Positions 8,794-17,815 of a stretch of DNA of 64,000 nt are shown piece after piece (the first letter of the stretch is position 1; each line of letters begins with the position of its first letter). This stretch comes from an uncultured Bacteroidales bacterium (lineage in GTDB: Bacteria > Bacteroidota > Bacteroidia > Bacteroidales > F082), in assembly GCA_905234275.1 (NCBI GenBank), contig CAJOHD010000002.1, positions 62,001 through 126,000 on the forward strand, read 5' to 3'. The notes below the pieces were generated by a model. That model saw only the letters and a list, made by a program, of their open reading frames with translations. It did not search any database and was not told where the DNA came from. A program made the translations under genes and the position numbers.

Positions 8794-9834
8794 TTATTCA
8801 TCTTTGATTATAAACACCTTAGCCCAATCGGTTTCGTTGTAAGCCTTCGCCATACCCGAAGGAACCCAAATATAATATGTGGGAACATAGTCTCCTTCCT
8901 CGTCTTCATATGGGTAACCCCATACTTTAGTCACAATCTCAAATGTGCCTTTTTCTAATTTTACCGGTGTTGTTGATAATGACAGTGTAACTAAGGGACA
9001 ATATGCTATTGCTCCTAACATAAAGGATCCACCGTCACCATACATTTTTGTTGTAGGGCTTTCTATGGTTACTGATGTGATGCTGTCGCAATACCAAAAT
9101 GCACCACCGGCAACACATTCCACTGTTTTAGGTATTACAATTGATTTCAAACCACTTTCACTAAATGCAAGTACTCCGATATATGTTACAGAACTTGGTA
9201 TGTTAAAAGATGTCAATGACTTAATGAATCTGAATGCGCACATGCCAATGGCTTTTATGTCGTTCGGCACAACTGTATTAGGGGTTGCAAGCACCAGCGT
9301 ATCTCCCCGACTATCAATAATTGCATTGCAATCATTTCTTGAATCATAAAAAGGATTATCAGGGCTGACTGTTATTTTATCAAATTGTCCAATACTATAA
9401 CCAATATTTTTGACCGACCTTGGTATATAAATCTCGTTTATTTTGGTACTACTAAAAGCTAAAGGTCCTATATTTTCAACACTTTCCGGTATATTTACCG
9501 ATGTTAGATTTAAACAACAATTAAAAGCCGACTCGCCAATATATGTAATGGTATTAGGAATAACTACTGAAGTTAATCCTTCACAATCATAGTAAGCCCT
9601 CGAACCAATACCTTTTACAGTATAAACCGTGCCATTGTATGTGACTTCACCAGGTATTATTATATCGCCCGAAAATAACTGATAACCCTCTCTTCGCAAT
9701 TCCACATAATGATTCTCTTCATCAATAATATTATAATACAAAGTTTGTCCGCTTTCGCAAACAGCCGAAAATCTTTGCGATATGGCTGTAAATGCCGTCA
9801 TCAACAAAGCTAAAACCAATAAAATTTTTCTCAT
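8794..9834 (-). CDS. BspA-type leucine-rich repeat (LRR_5) exported protein, third of a tandem trio
   Basis: I take the start at MRKILLVLALLMTAFTAISQ, a clear signal peptide one base after the stop of the upstream gene. An in-frame ATG at 9852 (MKKKNN) is a possible alternative. The mature protein opens with a short domain shared by all three paralogues (CESGQTLYYNIID...YTVKGIGSRAYYDC). LRR_5 repeats follow, of the form LTSVVIPNTITYIGESAF, then a C-terminal tail ending in WAKVFIIKDE. Repeats like these are found in BspA of Tannerella, which binds host and bacterial surfaces. No T9SS sorting domain is visible, so how it is anchored or released is open. It converges with the MBL gene, five bases apart. 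Confidence 0.85.
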   Translation of the reverse strand: MRKILLVLALLMTAFTAISQRFSAVCESGQTLYYNIIDEENHYVELRREGYQLFSGDIIIPGEVTYNGTVYTVKGIGSRAYYDCEGLTSVVIPNTITYIGESAFNCCLNLTSVNIPESVENIGPLAFSSTKINEIYIPRSVKNIGYSIGQFDKITVSPDNPFYDSRNDCNAIIDSRGDTLVLATPNTVVPNDIKAIGMCAFRFIKSLTSFNIPSSVTYIGVLAFSESGLKSIVIPKTVECVAGGAFWYCDSITSVTIESPTTKMYGDGGSFMLGAIAYCPLVTLSLSTTPVKLEKGTFEIVTKVWGYPYEDEEGDYVPTYYIWVPSGMAKAYNETDWAKVFIIKDE

Positions 9835-9835
9835 A

Positions 9836-10705
9836 TTATTCTTTTTTTTCATTACAATCCTCATCAAAATTGAAAAACTTACTCCAATCAGAGTTTTCAT
9901 ATGTGTCTTTCATTCCGCAAGGCACAATACAAACACCATAAGCAAAGCCGTCTTCATCATAATAGTAGTCAAAACGATACTTGCCAGCTTCAAGTTTAAG
10001 TGGGGTAGTAGTTAACGAAGCTGTTACTCTGTCGCTGTCGAAAGGCTCGTTGTCCATACCTATAACAGTGCTCGGAATGGTGATGGCAGTAAGCTCTTTG
10101 CAATTATAAAAAGCGCTTGAGCCAATAAACTCTACTGAACTTGGAAAGCTTATTTCCTTTATTCCGCTTCCGCGAAAAGCTTGCATTGCGATAGTAACCA
10201 CGGTATTAGGGATTACAGTGCCGTTGCATCCGCGAACCAATTCATTTTTGGGGGTGTCAATGATGGCGTTGCAGTTATCCCTTGAATCAAACACCGGATT
10301 CTCAGGACTGACTCGTATCTCAGCAAGCTTTATGCAGCCATCGAAGTTATATGTGTCTATTTTTGTGACAGTACTCGGAATGTAAATCGATGTCATCTCT
10401 TTACAATAATTGAAAGCGCTCCTGTATATTCCAACGACAGTATATGTGATGCCTTTATTTTCAACGGTTTGAGGAATAATGACATCGCCTGCAGGTGTTG
10501 TAAAGCCATCCCAGGCATATTGCGGACGATAGCCAGGAAAAGCGTAAAAATCATACCCTGGATAAACAATTGCCACGTAATTGTTTGTTTTGTCAATAAT
10601 TTTATAATACAAGGTCTGACCACTTTCGCATTTTGTCCAGAAATCCTGTGCTTTTACTGTAACAGCCAGCATCAACACGACAAATATTAAAATAGATCTT
10701 TTCAT
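9836..10705 (-). CDS. BspA-type LRR_5 exported protein, second of a tandem trio
   Basis: The start is the ATG at 10705 (MKRSILIFVVLMLAVTVKAQ, signal peptide), which overlaps the stop of the upstream paralogue as TAATG; the TTG six bases earlier is only a frame extension. The N-terminal domain (CESGQTLYYKIID) matches that of its two neighbours. It has fewer LRR_5 repeats than the 644-residue paralogue (MTSIYIPSTVTKID, ELTAITIPSTVIGM). It also carries the inter-repeat insert VSPENPVFDSRDNCNAIID that recurs in all three proteins. The C-terminus again ends in a conserved short tail (CGMKDTYENSDWSKFF). Confidence 0.85.
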   Translation of the reverse strand: MKRSILIFVVLMLAVTVKAQDFWTKCESGQTLYYKIIDKTNNYVAIVYPGYDFYAFPGYRPQYAWDGFTTPAGDVIIPQTVENKGITYTVVGIYRSAFNYCKEMTSIYIPSTVTKIDTYNFDGCIKLAEIRVSPENPVFDSRDNCNAIIDTPKNELVRGCNGTVIPNTVVTIAMQAFRGSGIKEISFPSSVEFIGSSAFYNCKELTAITIPSTVIGMDNEPFDSDRVTASLTTTPLKLEAGKYRFDYYYDEDGFAYGVCIVPCGMKDTYENSDWSKFFNFDEDCNEKKE

Positions 10706-12639
10706 TAACAATCTTCTTTGATATTAAGGAAATAATAGCTCCATTCAGACTCTTCATAAGCCTTTTTACAGCCACAAGGGACGATGAGACTATATTCATT
10801 TCGCTTTTCGTCGCTAACCCACTCTCCAAAAGGAGAAACAGCCTCATAGAAAACATTCATTTCTAACTCTGGCGGGGTGGTGGCATGCACTGTAACGGTT
10901 TTCACACACTCCCAAAATGCGAGGTTTTTTATCGTTTTTACTGAAGCTGGAATTGTTATTTGACCAAACTCGCCGCTGAAAGCCTCCTCGCCAATGCTTG
11001 TGACATCGTTAGGAATTTTAGTATTACGGCAGCCTAAAATCAATTCGTTGTTTTCTTTGTCAATTATGGCGTTGCAGTTGTTTCTTGAGTCGTATTTCTG
11101 ATTTTCCGGGTCGACGACAATCTTCTCCAAGCCAGAGCATCCGTTGAAAGCTTCATATTCAATTTTTGTCACAGAGCTTGGAATCGTTAGTGTTTTCAGG
11201 CTGCTGCAGCCACTGAAGGCACCGCTTTTTATGCTAATCACCGAATTTGGGAGTATTAATGTTTCCAAACCGCTGCATCCGCTGAAACTGTTATTGATAT
11301 ATTTTATGCTTTCAGGAATCACTATTGATTTCAGCCCAATACAGTCTTTGAAAGCATAGCCCTCAATATAAGTTACAGAATTCGGTATAACTAACTCTGT
11401 CAGACCGGAACATCCGTTGAAAGCGTTGTGGTTAATATATTTTACGGTGTTTGGAATGGTTATATGTGTCAGTCCGTTGCATCCATTGAAAGCGTGGTCT
11501 AAAATACAAATCACACCTTCCGGTATTACCGAATTTTTACATCCCAAAACAAAATAGCCGTTGTTTGTGACCACAGCGTTGCAATTGTTGTTTGAATTAT
11601 ATTTTGTGTTTCCAGGAGCAACAGTTATTTCTTCCAAGTTATTACATCCTGCGAACGACCTGCCCGAGATGGAGGTTACCGATTCAGGAATTGTCAGTGA
11701 TTTCAGGCTGGTGCATCCTGCAAAAGCGTCATTGTCAATTGAAGTTACAGAATTTGGAATTATAACTGCTTCCAAGGCGGCACAATCTTTAAAAGTCCAT
11801 CCTTCTATTCTTTTCAAAGAGTTTGACAAGGTCAATGATTTTAAACTCTTGCATCCGCTGAAAGCGTTTCCGCCTATTTCTTTGACAGAATTAGGTATTA
11901 CTATTTCAGTCAGGTTTTCGCAGCCGGCAAAAGCCCAATCATTGATGACTTTCAACGAATTAGAAAGTGTTACTGTTTTAAGGTCTTTGCAATAATCGAA
12001 AGCCGAGCTGCCTATTTTAGTCACTGAATTTGGAATGTCAATAGAGGTTATCCCATCACAAAAATAGAAAGCCCATTGGAAGATTTCTGTTACTGTGTTT
12101 GGAATAACAGTGTTTTTGCATCCACAAATCAAGGTGTTGGTTTCTGTTTTAATGATGGCGTTGCAACTGTTTCTTGAGTCGTAGAACTGGTTTTTAGGGT
12201 CAATTTTTATTTTTTCGAGACTATCGCATCTGCTGAAGGCCCTGTCGCCTATCTCTGTCACTGAGCTCGGGAGGAATAGTTCTTTCAATCTGTAACATTC
12301 CTCAAAAGCATAGTAGTCGATTATTGTCACTGTGTTAGGAATGGTCAATTCGGTTATATCGCAGCCTCTGAACGCATCGTAACCAATTTTTGTGACGACA
12401 TAATCTACACCATTGTATGTCACTGTATTAGGGATTATGATTTTCCCCGAAGGTGATGTATATCCGCTCCAAGGATAGTCCGGATCATCGGCGGGAGCAT
12501 AGACCGATACCAGATGGTTTTCAGTGTCAGAAACAGTGTAATAAAGAGTCTGTCCTGTTGCGCAAACTGCCGAAAAATCTTGTGACTTGGCAGATAATGC
12601 CACTATTGCAAAAACGAGAATTAATACTATTTTTTTCAT
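10705..12639 (-). CDS. BspA-type LRR_5 exported protein, first and largest of a tandem trio
   Basis: This 644-residue protein has a signal peptide (MKKIVLILVFAIVALSAKSQ), the shared N-terminal domain (CATGQTLYYTVSD), and around 18 LRR_5 repeats with the consensus C-x-x-L-x-x-[IL]-x-IP-x-SV-x-x-I-x-x-x-AF-x-x-C. About four copies of a longer spacer (DP.NQ.YDSRNNCNAII....N.L..GC.N) break the repeat. The C-terminal tail (CGCKKAYEESEWSYYFLNI) matches the other two. The gene is preceded by a textbook Bacteroidota promoter, and its stop overlaps the next start, so one mRNA for the three is likely. The repeats are nearly identical internally, which favours copy-number change by recombination. Confidence 0.88.
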   Translation of the reverse strand: MKKIVLILVFAIVALSAKSQDFSAVCATGQTLYYTVSDTENHLVSVYAPADDPDYPWSGYTSPSGKIIIPNTVTYNGVDYVVTKIGYDAFRGCDITELTIPNTVTIIDYYAFEECYRLKELFLPSSVTEIGDRAFSRCDSLEKIKIDPKNQFYDSRNSCNAIIKTETNTLICGCKNTVIPNTVTEIFQWAFYFCDGITSIDIPNSVTKIGSSAFDYCKDLKTVTLSNSLKVINDWAFAGCENLTEIVIPNSVKEIGGNAFSGCKSLKSLTLSNSLKRIEGWTFKDCAALEAVIIPNSVTSIDNDAFAGCTSLKSLTIPESVTSISGRSFAGCNNLEEITVAPGNTKYNSNNNCNAVVTNNGYFVLGCKNSVIPEGVICILDHAFNGCNGLTHITIPNTVKYINHNAFNGCSGLTELVIPNSVTYIEGYAFKDCIGLKSIVIPESIKYINNSFSGCSGLETLILPNSVISIKSGAFSGCSSLKTLTIPSSVTKIEYEAFNGCSGLEKIVVDPENQKYDSRNNCNAIIDKENNELILGCRNTKIPNDVTSIGEEAFSGEFGQITIPASVKTIKNLAFWECVKTVTVHATTPPELEMNVFYEAVSPFGEWVSDEKRNEYSLIVPCGCKKAYEESEWSYYFLNIKEDC

Positions 12640-12661
12640 GATTTAAACGATTTTTCGGGTA

Positions 12662-12692
12662 CAAAGATAGAAAAAAGTTTCATAAAAACAAA
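12662..12692 (-). promoter_or_regulatory. Promoter of the BspA-like operon
   Basis: Read on the minus strand, a -33 TTTG (bases 12692-12689) is followed by a 19-base spacer and the -7 box TATCTTTG (12669-12662). This is the consensus arrangement for the Bacteroidota housekeeping sigma factor. The ATG at 12639 lies about 22 bases downstream. The -33 box overlaps the base of the tRNA-Glu terminator. Confidence 0.75.
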
Positions 12693-12720
12693 GAAAGCAC
12701 CGAATTTTCGGTGCTTTCTT
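12691..12720 (-). terminator. Intrinsic terminator of tRNA-Glu
   Basis: There is a perfect 13-bp stem (AAGAAAGCACCGA / TCGGTGCTTTCTT) with a 4-base loop. Read on the minus strand it lies two bases after the tRNA 3' end and runs into TTTGTTTTT. The same bases provide the -33 box for the BspA-like operon. Confidence 0.8.
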
Positions 12721-12722
12721 AG

Positions 12723-12794
12723 TATCGGGTAAGGGAATCGAACCCTTATTTCGACAGTGAGAGTGTCGTTACCTAACCGTTAGTAGAACCCGAC
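12723..12794 (-). tRNA. tRNA-Glu (anticodon CTC)
   Basis: The reverse complement folds as a complete cloverleaf of 72 bases. The acceptor is GTCGGGT/ACCCGAT (first pair G-U), followed by a D-arm containing CGGTTAGG. The anticodon stem CGACA/TGTCG encloses loop CTCTCAC (anticodon CTC, codon GAG), and the T-arm is AGGGTTCGATTCCCTT. CCA is not encoded. A terminator follows directly. Confidence 0.9.
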
Positions 12795-12857
12795 CTCAAT
12801 TTTGCGCTGCAAAAATACAACAATTTTTGACACGCGCAACAATTTTTTTTAAAAAAT

Positions 12858-12885
12858 GTAGGGACGCGCCGCGGCGCGTCCCTAC
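12858..12885. repeat. Family A 28-bp palindrome, intergenic copy serving as terminator
   Basis: The sequence is a perfect palindrome of two 14-base arms, GTAGGGACGCGCCG / CGGCGCGTCCCTAC. It differs from the coding copies in both arms at once (GGGACG with CGTCCC), so pairing is kept. On the minus strand it sits ten bases after the stop of the PPAD-like gene and is followed by ATTTTTT, which makes it a plausible intrinsic terminator for that gene. Confidence 0.85.
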
Positions 12886-12894
12886 GCATATTTT

Positions 12895-14874
12895 TTATCT
12901 CTTCACGATCTTCTTCACCACGCTGTTTCCGTTCTTGTCGCTGATTTTCACGAAATACAAGCCCTCGCTCAAATCCTCGACATCGATTTCGTTTCTGCCT
13001 TCGACAAACAAAACCTGCTGTCCGACAGCGTTGAAGATAGTCACATTCTGAACGTCACCATTTATATATAAGGTGTTGTTCATTGGGTTAGGATAAACCT
13101 CAAAGGTTGCAGCGAGATTTTCGTCAACGCCAGAAATGATTTCCTCGTTGATCTTCACAGAAATATACTGTGATTCAAGGTTGGAAATGACAACAATAGA
13201 TGTTTCAACATAACCTTTAGCGACCATTGCTATGCCGACGGTAACTTCCAAGCTTTCTCCAATTGCCAATGTTGCAGGAAGATCTTGGCTTGTTGCAAAC
13301 CACAGATAGTCCATACCATCGCCTTCTTCATAAATATCGTTGATGGTAAATGGGGCAGAAGTTTCGTTAGTGATAGTGAATGTTAACTGACCCCATTCAT
13401 TAAATACGAGTTCTTCCACACTAATTGTTGGCTCGGTTGGAGTGATAGGAATGTATTCCTCCATCGTGAAATGGTGAGGATCCAACTCGGCAAACACAGG
13501 CTGTGTATAACGGTGTCCTGACTCGTCAGCACCGAAAACATAGTAATCGATTGATGATTCGCTCTGATAACCTTTGATGAAACCTACATATTCATCAGGC
13601 TCGCCAGTTGCTGTCATGTGAGCTGTCTGATAAGCGCCGCCGTCAATGCTATAATAAACAAGGAGTGAATCCTGTTTCAAATCCATACCACTGTAAGCGA
13701 TGAACTTGCTTGTGATTGCTATTGAGTCCTGCCAGACTTGCTCGCCGTAGATAACGTCTCTGTGGTCAACAAAAAGCATGTTGAAGTCCATAACGCCACG
13801 GGTGCGGCAGTGCAATGCGTCGGTATTTTCCCATGAAGTATAATAGTCGTTGTTGGTAACGCCAACGATGGTGTAACCTGGCATGGCATCCTGATAAACC
13901 TGCAATGCGGCCTCGTTGTATGATGAATTGCTTCCCATCGGGACATACACCGTCTTGTTTAAAATCAAGCTGTTGGTGTAAGGAGCGAGCGTGCTTCCAC
14001 CTGGTTCGTCAACACGGTAAACGCGATAAGGATAGCCCCAGCAGCAGTTTGTTGTCTCAAAATACTGTGCAACTGACTCATAATCAGCATAATGTGAGTT
14101 GCTTTGTGGCACGCGGGCAATCAAAATCTTATCTGGTGCGAGGTACTTACCCCAGCAGTCGACGTGTGCAATGTAGTCGCCCTGAGGGTCGATGGTGACA
14201 TGATAAGGGTCGATGCCGAGATAGTCGCGCATCTTGTTACGTACGTTTGTCTCGTTGTTGCCATTTTCCTGGAACACGAGGTTGTCGCTCACGCCATGGC
14301 CACGGCCGTCTTCCATCATGTTACCGCCTGTGTGCTGAAGGTTCATGCCGTACATCGGGATTTGCCAGAAGTTGGCGAAAACACCCGACATGTTGTCGTC
14401 GTTAGGACGCGGACGGTTGTAAACATTGTCAACGATAGCAGGGTTTCTGTCCTCAAAGATGTACCACGGACCGTAGTCGCGAACCCAATATGAGTCAGAT
14501 GCGGCATTCACCCAAGTCACGTTGTCCATGTTCACGCCAGCACTCTGGAATGAGCTCTGTGCGCTGCTCTGGTATGACGATGAGACGATGCAGTAAACGT
14601 GGCAGTTGTTTGCCAGCTGCACTACCAAACTTGTAGGGATTCCAAGAGGGTAACGGATCATAACGCCCTGCATAGGCTCAAACTCAGCCACGAAACGTGG
14701 TGTGCCTGTTGGCGGGTCGGTCTCAACGAAATTCTCAGCTCTTACAGGCGTTTTCATCTCTTCTTCAGAGAGATAATGCCATCTTTTCCAATCTGGAGTT
14801 GTCTGCTCCTGAGCGTTCACTTTAATGCCGAAACATAAAGCAAAAGCTGCTAAACAAAGTAATATTTTCTTCAT
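12895..14874 (-). CDS. Peptidylarginine-deiminase-like protein (PPAD-like) with T9SS sorting domain
   Basis: The start is taken at MKKILLCLAAFALCFG (signal peptide, 659 residues in all); the longer frame runs back into the promoter. The catalytic domain belongs to the PAD_porph/agmatine deiminase fold: WVRDYGPW, HTGGNMMEDG, YIAHVDCWGK, TNSLIL and DALHCRTRG. Relative to the WVRD Asp, the His, Asp, Asn and Cys lie at +104, +106, +168 and +223. By my recollection, Porphyromonas gingivalis PPAD D130, H236, D238, N297 and C351 give +106, +108, +167 and +221. NRPRP at +20 resembles the R152/R154 pair that binds the C-terminal carboxylate of substrates, and the Tyr three before His (Y233) is also kept. 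Ig-like beta domains follow, then a sorting domain with YPNP and a KKIVKR end. An agmatine deiminase role is less likely because the protein is exported. Confidence 0.82.
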   Translation of the reverse strand: MKKILLCLAAFALCFGIKVNAQEQTTPDWKRWHYLSEEEMKTPVRAENFVETDPPTGTPRFVAEFEPMQGVMIRYPLGIPTSLVVQLANNCHVYCIVSSSYQSSAQSSFQSAGVNMDNVTWVNAASDSYWVRDYGPWYIFEDRNPAIVDNVYNRPRPNDDNMSGVFANFWQIPMYGMNLQHTGGNMMEDGRGHGVSDNLVFQENGNNETNVRNKMRDYLGIDPYHVTIDPQGDYIAHVDCWGKYLAPDKILIARVPQSNSHYADYESVAQYFETTNCCWGYPYRVYRVDEPGGSTLAPYTNSLILNKTVYVPMGSNSSYNEAALQVYQDAMPGYTIVGVTNNDYYTSWENTDALHCRTRGVMDFNMLFVDHRDVIYGEQVWQDSIAITSKFIAYSGMDLKQDSLLVYYSIDGGAYQTAHMTATGEPDEYVGFIKGYQSESSIDYYVFGADESGHRYTQPVFAELDPHHFTMEEYIPITPTEPTISVEELVFNEWGQLTFTITNETSAPFTINDIYEEGDGMDYLWFATSQDLPATLAIGESLEVTVGIAMVAKGYVETSIVVISNLESQYISVKINEEIISGVDENLAATFEVYPNPMNNTLYINGDVQNVTIFNAVGQQVLFVEGRNEIDVEDLSEGLYFVKISDKNGNSVVKKIVKR

Positions 14875-14910
14875 TTTTGTAAAATTTATTTCTTTAATTT
14901 TTTTAGCGTG

Positions 14911-14918
14911 CAAAGATA
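14911..14918 (-). promoter_or_regulatory. -7 promoter element of the PPAD-like gene
   Basis: On the minus strand the bases read TATCTTTG, the Bacteroidota -7 consensus, about 36 bases before the ATG at 14874. A clear -33 TTTG at the standard distance is not seen. Confidence 0.55.
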
Positions 14919-14961
14919 CTTATTTGTTGAATATATGCGTTAGTTTTATTGAATTTTTTTG

Positions 14962-14969
14962 TATTTTTG
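14962..14969 (+). promoter_or_regulatory. -7 promoter element of the lytic transglycosylase gene
   Basis: The bases read TATTTTTG, 19 bases before the ATG at 14989. The upstream in-frame TTG start at 14959 overlaps this box, so it cannot be the true start. A good -33 box is not obvious. Confidence 0.55.
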
Positions 14970-14988
14970 CACTTTAAAAATATTGGAA

Positions 14989-16725
14989 ATGAACTGCATC
15001 TTATTGATTTTTTTGACATTTGCACAAATTAGCGACACAATCACCGATACTATCGTCGCTAATCAGCGTCTTATGAACGACTCTATCGACATGTCTATCC
15101 TCGACGATTCGCTTGAATTGGACTCGATAAACCCTAATCTTCCTGATAGCATCCAGGAACAGATTCAGAAAATGTTTGATGATGAAAACTCTGGAAAAGG
15201 TATAGTTGATGAGTCGGTGGATATGTTGGAAATGATTGATACTCTTAAAGTTATTCCATATTTTGAAAATAGCTTAGTTAATACTTGCAACTATCCTCCG
15301 GGATATATTCCTGTTTATCCTGACAGCGTTTATGCGCAGCGTATCGAGGAGCTGAACAGAAATACCACCATGGAATTGGTTTACAATAAGCATGTGAAGT
15401 CGTTTATCGATGTTTATGCGGTTCAAAAACGTGATAAAACCGAGCGAATACTGGGCTTGGCGGATGTTTATTTCCCTCTGTTCGAAGCGACTCTCGACAA
15501 ATATAACATGCCTCTTGAACTGAAATATCTGGCTGTTGTGGAGTCGGCTTTGAATCCGCGCGCAGGCTCATGGGCGGGTGCTAAGGGTCTTTGGCAGTTC
15601 ATGTACGCCACCGGAAAGGTCTATAAACTCAACGTAACCACGCTTGTCGATGACCGTTACGACCCTCTGAAATCAACGGAAGCGGCATGTCAGCACCTCA
15701 ACGACCTTTACACCATGTTCGGCGACTGGTTCCTTGCCCTCGCAGCATATAACTCGGGAGCCGGCAACGTGAAAAAAGCTATCCGCAGAGCCGGAGGTAT
15801 CAAGAATTACTGGGCAATATGGCCTTATCTGCCTCGCGAGACCCGCGGCTATGTGCCAGCCTTCATCGCCGTCAACTACGTGATGAACTACCCAGCCGAG
15901 CATAACATCTGTCCGCTCGACCCTGGAATCATCAAAAACGGCATCGATACCGTGATGGTGCACGACGCGCTGCATTTCGACCAGCTTAACGAGATGTTGG
16001 GTATCCCTATGGAGGATATAAAATTCTTCAACCCTCAGTATACGAAAAACATCATCCCTGCTACGGCAAAGAATCCTCTCGTGCTGCAGATTCCTGAGAA
16101 ATATGTCGGTGATTATATAGATAAGGAGAAGGAATTATATACTTTCAAGACCAAGAGCGGCATTGACAAGGAGAAACTGCAGGAACAGATGAAACAAATC
16201 TCCGACCGCAGTGTCCATATCGTGAAAAAAGGCGAAACGCTGAGCGGCATCGCAAAGAAATATCATGTCGGCGTGAATCAGCTCAGGTCGTGGAACAACC
16301 TTAAATCCGATAATCTCAAGATAGGGCAGAAGCTCATCGTTTACAGTTCTGGTGCCCCGATGGCTCAGGCTGGCAACGCAAAACCGGTCGAACGCTCGAC
16401 GACACAGACTACCCACGTGGTGAAATCTGGCGAGACATTAGGAAAAATCGCAGCGAAATATAAATGCACTGTAACCGATTTGAAGAAATGGAATAATCTG
16501 ACGTCCAACACCATCAAAGTCGGTCAGAAACTGAAAGTGTATCCGCCTGAGAGCCAGTCGAATACATCAAGTCAGAAGACTTCAGGCGACACCGTATATA
16601 CAGTGAAGTCAGGCGATAACCTCTCGAAAATAGCCAAGAAATACAACGTCACAGTTGACTACATCAAGAAGAAAAACAACTTGAAGAGCAACGATTTGAA
16701 GGTTGGTCAGAAGCTAAAACTTTAA
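14989..16725 (+). CDS. MltD-like membrane-bound lytic transglycosylase with three LysM domains
   Basis: Starting at [11 protein letters not shown] the protein has 578 residues. The catalytic SLT domain (family 23 type) shows [23 protein letters not shown] around residues 182-204, with the Glu as catalytic acid. [13 protein letters not shown] lies near residue 255. Three LysM domains with linkers follow at about residues 407-455, 471-518 and 530-578 (for example [16 protein letters not shown]). It cleaves peptidoglycan glycan strands with formation of 1,6-anhydromuropeptides, in the periplasm. The N-terminus is hydrophobic but lacks a lipobox Cys. It converges with the DUF4837 gene, and their 3' ends overlap by 12 bases. 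Confidence 0.88.
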   Translation: MNCILLIFLTFAQISDTITDTIVANQRLMNDSIDMSILDDSLELDSINPNLPDSIQEQIQKMFDDENSGKGIVDESVDMLEMIDTLKVIPYFENSLVNTCNYPPGYIPVYPDSVYAQRIEELNRNTTMELVYNKHVKSFIDVYAVQKRDKTERILGLADVYFPLFEATLDKYNMPLELKYLAVVESALNPRAGSWAGAKGLWQFMYATGKVYKLNVTTLVDDRYDPLKSTEAACQHLNDLYTMFGDWFLALAAYNSGAGNVKKAIRRAGGIKNYWAIWPYLPRETRGYVPAFIAVNYVMNYPAEHNICPLDPGIIKNGIDTVMVHDALHFDQLNEMLGIPMEDIKFFNPQYTKNIIPATAKNPLVLQIPEKYVGDYIDKEKELYTFKTKSGIDKEKLQEQMKQISDRSVHIVKKGETLSGIAKKYHVGVNQLRSWNNLKSDNLKIGQKLIVYSSGAPMAQAGNAKPVERSTTQTTHVVKSGETLGKIAAKYKCTVTDLKKWNNLTSNTIKVGQKLKVYPPESQSNTSSQKTSGDTVYTVKSGDNLSKIAKKYNVTVDYIKKKNNLKSNDLKVGQKLKL

Positions 16726-17709
16726 GCTCCAGATGATGGTCTCGAGCTGTCTCAACAAATCGCGTTTCGGCTTGTTGGGAAAGTAAACGTAGCCCTCGAC
16801 AGTGGTGATTCTGTTGTTTTGCGGATTGACAAAAGTGTAGGCGACGTATGGTCCCGCCATGTATTCGTTTTCCATCTTCCAAAGCCCGCGCATCTCAACG
16901 GCATAGGTGGCCGGAAAATCAGGAACAACCTTGAAAACCGGCTTGACATACTCCTTGTCGAGTGTCATATAGCTGCCGTCAGTCGGTCCCGGAATATATT
17001 TTTTAGTGACAGAATCGCATCTTTTGATGAGTTTTTGCTCGCTGAAGTCGTCGGTGCTTTTGTATGGTAACTGATAGATTATCAAGCCCAAACTCTTGTC
17101 GAGTTCCTCTTTTCTCAGCCAGGTGCAATAGTCGTTGTTTGAAGCGATATAATAGCCTTCAGGTATCGTCATTGTGAAGCCGTAGATGTTTTTCAACGTC
17201 TCCATAATTTGGGCGTTCGTCATCGGACGGAAGAAATCCATGAAACGGGCACGTTCGTTCTTGTTGAATATCTTTTTCAGCTCATCTTTTTGATTATCAA
17301 ACACTTTAATCCATGTGTCAGAGTCTTTTGCTTTGATTTTTATAGCATATTGAGGCGATGACATCCAGTCGTTTTGCGACTCGATTATCGGGTTTGTCAG
17401 ATCTGGCACAATCTCGCCGATGATGAGGTTGCGGTGCTTTTTGAACATGTCGTTGAGCGCGTAGGCGTTGATATGCGCCACTCTAAATGTCTTCTCAGGC
17501 TGCGGAAGTCCATACTGCTCCTGCTCAAAGAAGTCGCGAACCGCCTGTCCCATCTGACCATTCCACTGTTCGTCGGTTTGTGTCACGAACAAAATTTCAG
17601 AGGTGCCGCCAACCGAACGATCCATGCGCGGTTCAGTATTTTTATTCATGCATGATGTCAAAATTGCCGCAAAAGCGACCAATAAAGCAAAAAAATGTAT
17701 CTTTTTCAT
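16714..17709 (-). CDS. DUF4837-family lipoprotein
   Basis: The protein of 331 residues starts with a lipoprotein signal (lipobox TSC, Cys near residue 20). The remainder ([18 protein letters not shown]...; [40 protein letters not shown]) matches what I recall of the DUF4837 family, which is restricted to Bacteroidota and of unknown function. The C-terminal region GPYVAY...[20 protein letters not shown] is the best-conserved part. It is placed in the cell envelope by its lipid anchor. It stands alone on this strand, with its own upstream region shared with divergent mvaD. Confidence 0.7.
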   Translation of the reverse strand: MKKIHFFALLVAFAAILTSCMNKNTEPRMDRSVGGTSEILFVTQTDEQWNGQMGQAVRDFFEQEQYGLPQPEKTFRVAHINAYALNDMFKKHRNLIIGEIVPDLTNPIIESQNDWMSSPQYAIKIKAKDSDTWIKVFDNQKDELKKIFNKNERARFMDFFRPMTNAQIMETLKNIYGFTMTIPEGYYIASNNDYCTWLRKEELDKSLGLIIYQLPYKSTDDFSEQKLIKRCDSVTKKYIPGPTDGSYMTLDKEYVKPVFKVVPDFPATYAVEMRGLWKMENEYMAGPYVAYTFVNPQNNRITTVEGYVYFPNKPKRDLLRQLETIIWSLKF

Positions 17710-17783
17710 GTGATTTTTTTAATTTTTAACGACACAAAATTAATATTTATTTTTCAATCAGATAATTTTGTTAAAAAATTTGT

Positions 17784-17791
17784 TATCTTTG
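17784..17791 (+). promoter_or_regulatory. -7 promoter element of mvaD
   Basis: The bases read TATCTTTG and lie 24 bases before the ATG at 17816. The in-frame TTG at 17768 lies upstream of this box and is therefore rejected as a start. Confidence 0.6.
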
Positions 17792-17815
17792 CATCATAAA
17801 CAAAGACTTGCGAAT

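Noticed and set aside
10705..12639. Regularly spaced similar DNA segments that could suggest a CRISPR array
   Set aside because: The period corresponds to the 23-residue LRR_5 protein repeat, the units are diverged and the frame is open throughout. They are coding repeats.
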